From Salinisphaera shabanensis E1L3A (GTDB taxonomy: Bacteria; Pseudomonadota; Gammaproteobacteria; Nevskiales; Salinisphaeraceae), in the NCBI RefSeq assembly GCF_000215955.2, contig NZ_AFNV02000015.1:44896-108895 (forward strand): DNA of 64,000 nucleotides, written 5' to 3'. Below are positions 63,379-64,000 of this stretch, piece by piece. The notes under the pieces are model-generated. The model was not told where the DNA came from. It made no database searches and saw only the letters and a list, made by a program, of their open reading frames with translations. Both the position numbers and the translations under genes were made by a program. Position 1 is the first letter of the stretch. The number at the start of each line of letters is the position of its first letter.

Positions 63379-63825
63379 TCAGCCGATCTTCTGCGCCACC
63401 GCGTCGAGCAACGACCCATCGGGATCGAGCCCGGCGACGATGCCGAGACCCATGGATTCGTGATCGTTCTTGTGCTGAATGAAGCGCGCGCGATAGGCGA
63501 TCAGCGCGCCCACGCGGTTCGCGCTGCCGCAATGCACGAGCGCCGGCAGCGCGCCCGGCACGAGCGCTTCGTCCAACAGGCGCGCGTTCGCCTCGTTGAT
63601 ATCGTTCGGGCCGGCGACCGGGATATGCACATAGTTCATGCCGGTTTTCTTCACCAGCGCCGCCTCGTCGAAGTCCTTCATCTCGCCGTCCGACCGCAGA
63701 TTGACGACCGTCTTCACGCCCTGTGCCTGTGCGGCTTCGAGCTGCGCTGCCGTGGGCTGGCCGGCGGTGATGATGCCGGGTTCGAACCGGTTCGCGTTTG
63801 CAAGGCCTTCCGTGTAATCCGCCAT
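63379..63825 (-). CDS. Tyrosine-phosphatase-like / beta-lactamase hydrolase-like protein
   Basis: A 148-residue protein resembling the DSP/PTP-like and DUF442 phosphatase-like group. GIITAGQPTAAQLEAAQAQGVKTVVNLRSDGE near residue 16 and an active-site-like P-loop ALVHCGSANRVGALIAYRAR near residue 108, with Cys, appear. The P-loop spacing (C-x4-R) is shorter than the classical Cx5R, as in some COG3453-related proteins. It may dephosphorylate or bind small phosphates; function unknown. The ATG at 63825 gives the natural N-terminus. Confidence 0.8.
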   Translation of the reverse strand: MADYTEGLANANRFEPGIITAGQPTAAQLEAAQAQGVKTVVNLRSDGEMKDFDEAALVKKTGMNYVHIPVAGPNDINEANARLLDEALVPGALPALVHCGSANRVGALIAYRARFIQHKNDHESMGLGIVAGLDPDGSLLDAVAQKIG

Positions 63826-64000
63826 GTGCTTTCCTCTTGCCGATGCATCGAATGCGCGTGCGCTATCGATCAACGGGCCGTGATTCAGTGTCCCGACATG
63901 ATACTTACCATCGGGCAATGTGAAAGTCCCAGCGCGGCCACACCGACGAACACGCGGCGCGTATTGGCGCGCCCGGTTTGCGACCGGCGCTTACGCCCCG
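63826..64000. other. Window end, no recognised gene
   Basis: The last ~175 bp carry the region upstream of the phosphatase-like gene. I see no clear ORF start, RNA or repeat that can be supported here. Confidence 0.5.

Noticed and set aside
1..64000. CRISPR arrays, tRNA, rRNA, insertion sequences, prophage
   Set aside because: I saw no regularly spaced repeats, no tRNA cloverleaf or rRNA-like sequence, and no transposase, integrase or phage structural proteins.

Overview
The window is a GC-rich bacterial chromosome segment with about 64 protein genes, short intergenic gaps and no rRNA, tRNA, CRISPR array, transposase or phage gene that I could find. QueA, Hsp33, YdgA/DUF945, OpgD, DUF3301, DUF3820, a B12-dependent MetH and a B12 riboswitch/BtuB pair suggest a Gammaproteobacterium. 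The gene mix (split metH, Na+/H+ antiporter, many short-chain redox enzymes) would fit a marine or halophilic lineage such as Salinisphaera, but the genus cannot be proved from the sequence.

Layout. 1-7.7 kb: end of queA, then membrane proteins (DUF1206, PAP2 phosphatase, a CPA2 cation/proton antiporter), a metallo-beta-lactamase-fold hydrolase, an FMN lactate oxidase-like enzyme, DUF3301, a GST and a thioesterase. 7.8-18.5 kb: periplasmic glucan protein OpgD, DUF4105, a frameshifted patatin gene, a GNAT/thioesterase pair, cupin, nitronate monooxygenase, deaminase, DUF2905, SDR, an orphan TAXI solute-binding protein and a methyltransferase. 18.5-18.9 kb holds a small AT-rich patch.

18.9-36.1 kb is the most coherent region. 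Thirteen minus-strand genes (btuB-cobO-cbiZ-cobQ-btuC-btuD-cobU-cobT-cobC-cobS-cbiB-cobD-btuF) form one tightly packed cobalamin uptake, salvage and nucleotide-loop-assembly operon. Its leader carries a clear cobalamin riboswitch closed by a perfect 9-bp P1 stem. No corrin-ring synthesis gene is present, and CbiZ points to cobinamide remodelling. Divergent to it lies a B12-dependent methionine synthase split into two genes at the boundary after the homocysteine domain, with a GxxExxY-family gene lodged between the halves. The operon supplies the cofactor that the divergent enzyme consumes.

36.1-44.3 kb: DUF2235 hydrolase, LysE exporter, NhaC-family antiporter, an Nramp-like transporter lacking the usual DPGN motif, VOC and GNAT proteins, a MATE exporter and Hsp33. 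44.3-48.8 kb: a three-gene phosphorelay (GAF/PAS histidine kinase, single REC protein, Hpt-REC-REC-GGDEF diguanylate cyclase). 49.1-64 kb: an exported F420-type NADP oxidoreductase-like protein, DUF945, two lipoproteins, DUF3820, alpha/beta hydrolase, SHOCT protein, YigZ, PpiC, a CoA-transferase, a CBS protein, a sulfotransferase, a second MBL hydrolase, a small exported protein, DUF2267, a D-2-hydroxyacid dehydrogenase and a phosphatase-like protein.

The best candidates for a second look are the riboswitch/B12 operon with the interrupted divergent metH, the Nramp-like protein with altered metal-site motifs, the frameshifted patatin gene, and the phosphorelay ending in a c-di-GMP synthase.
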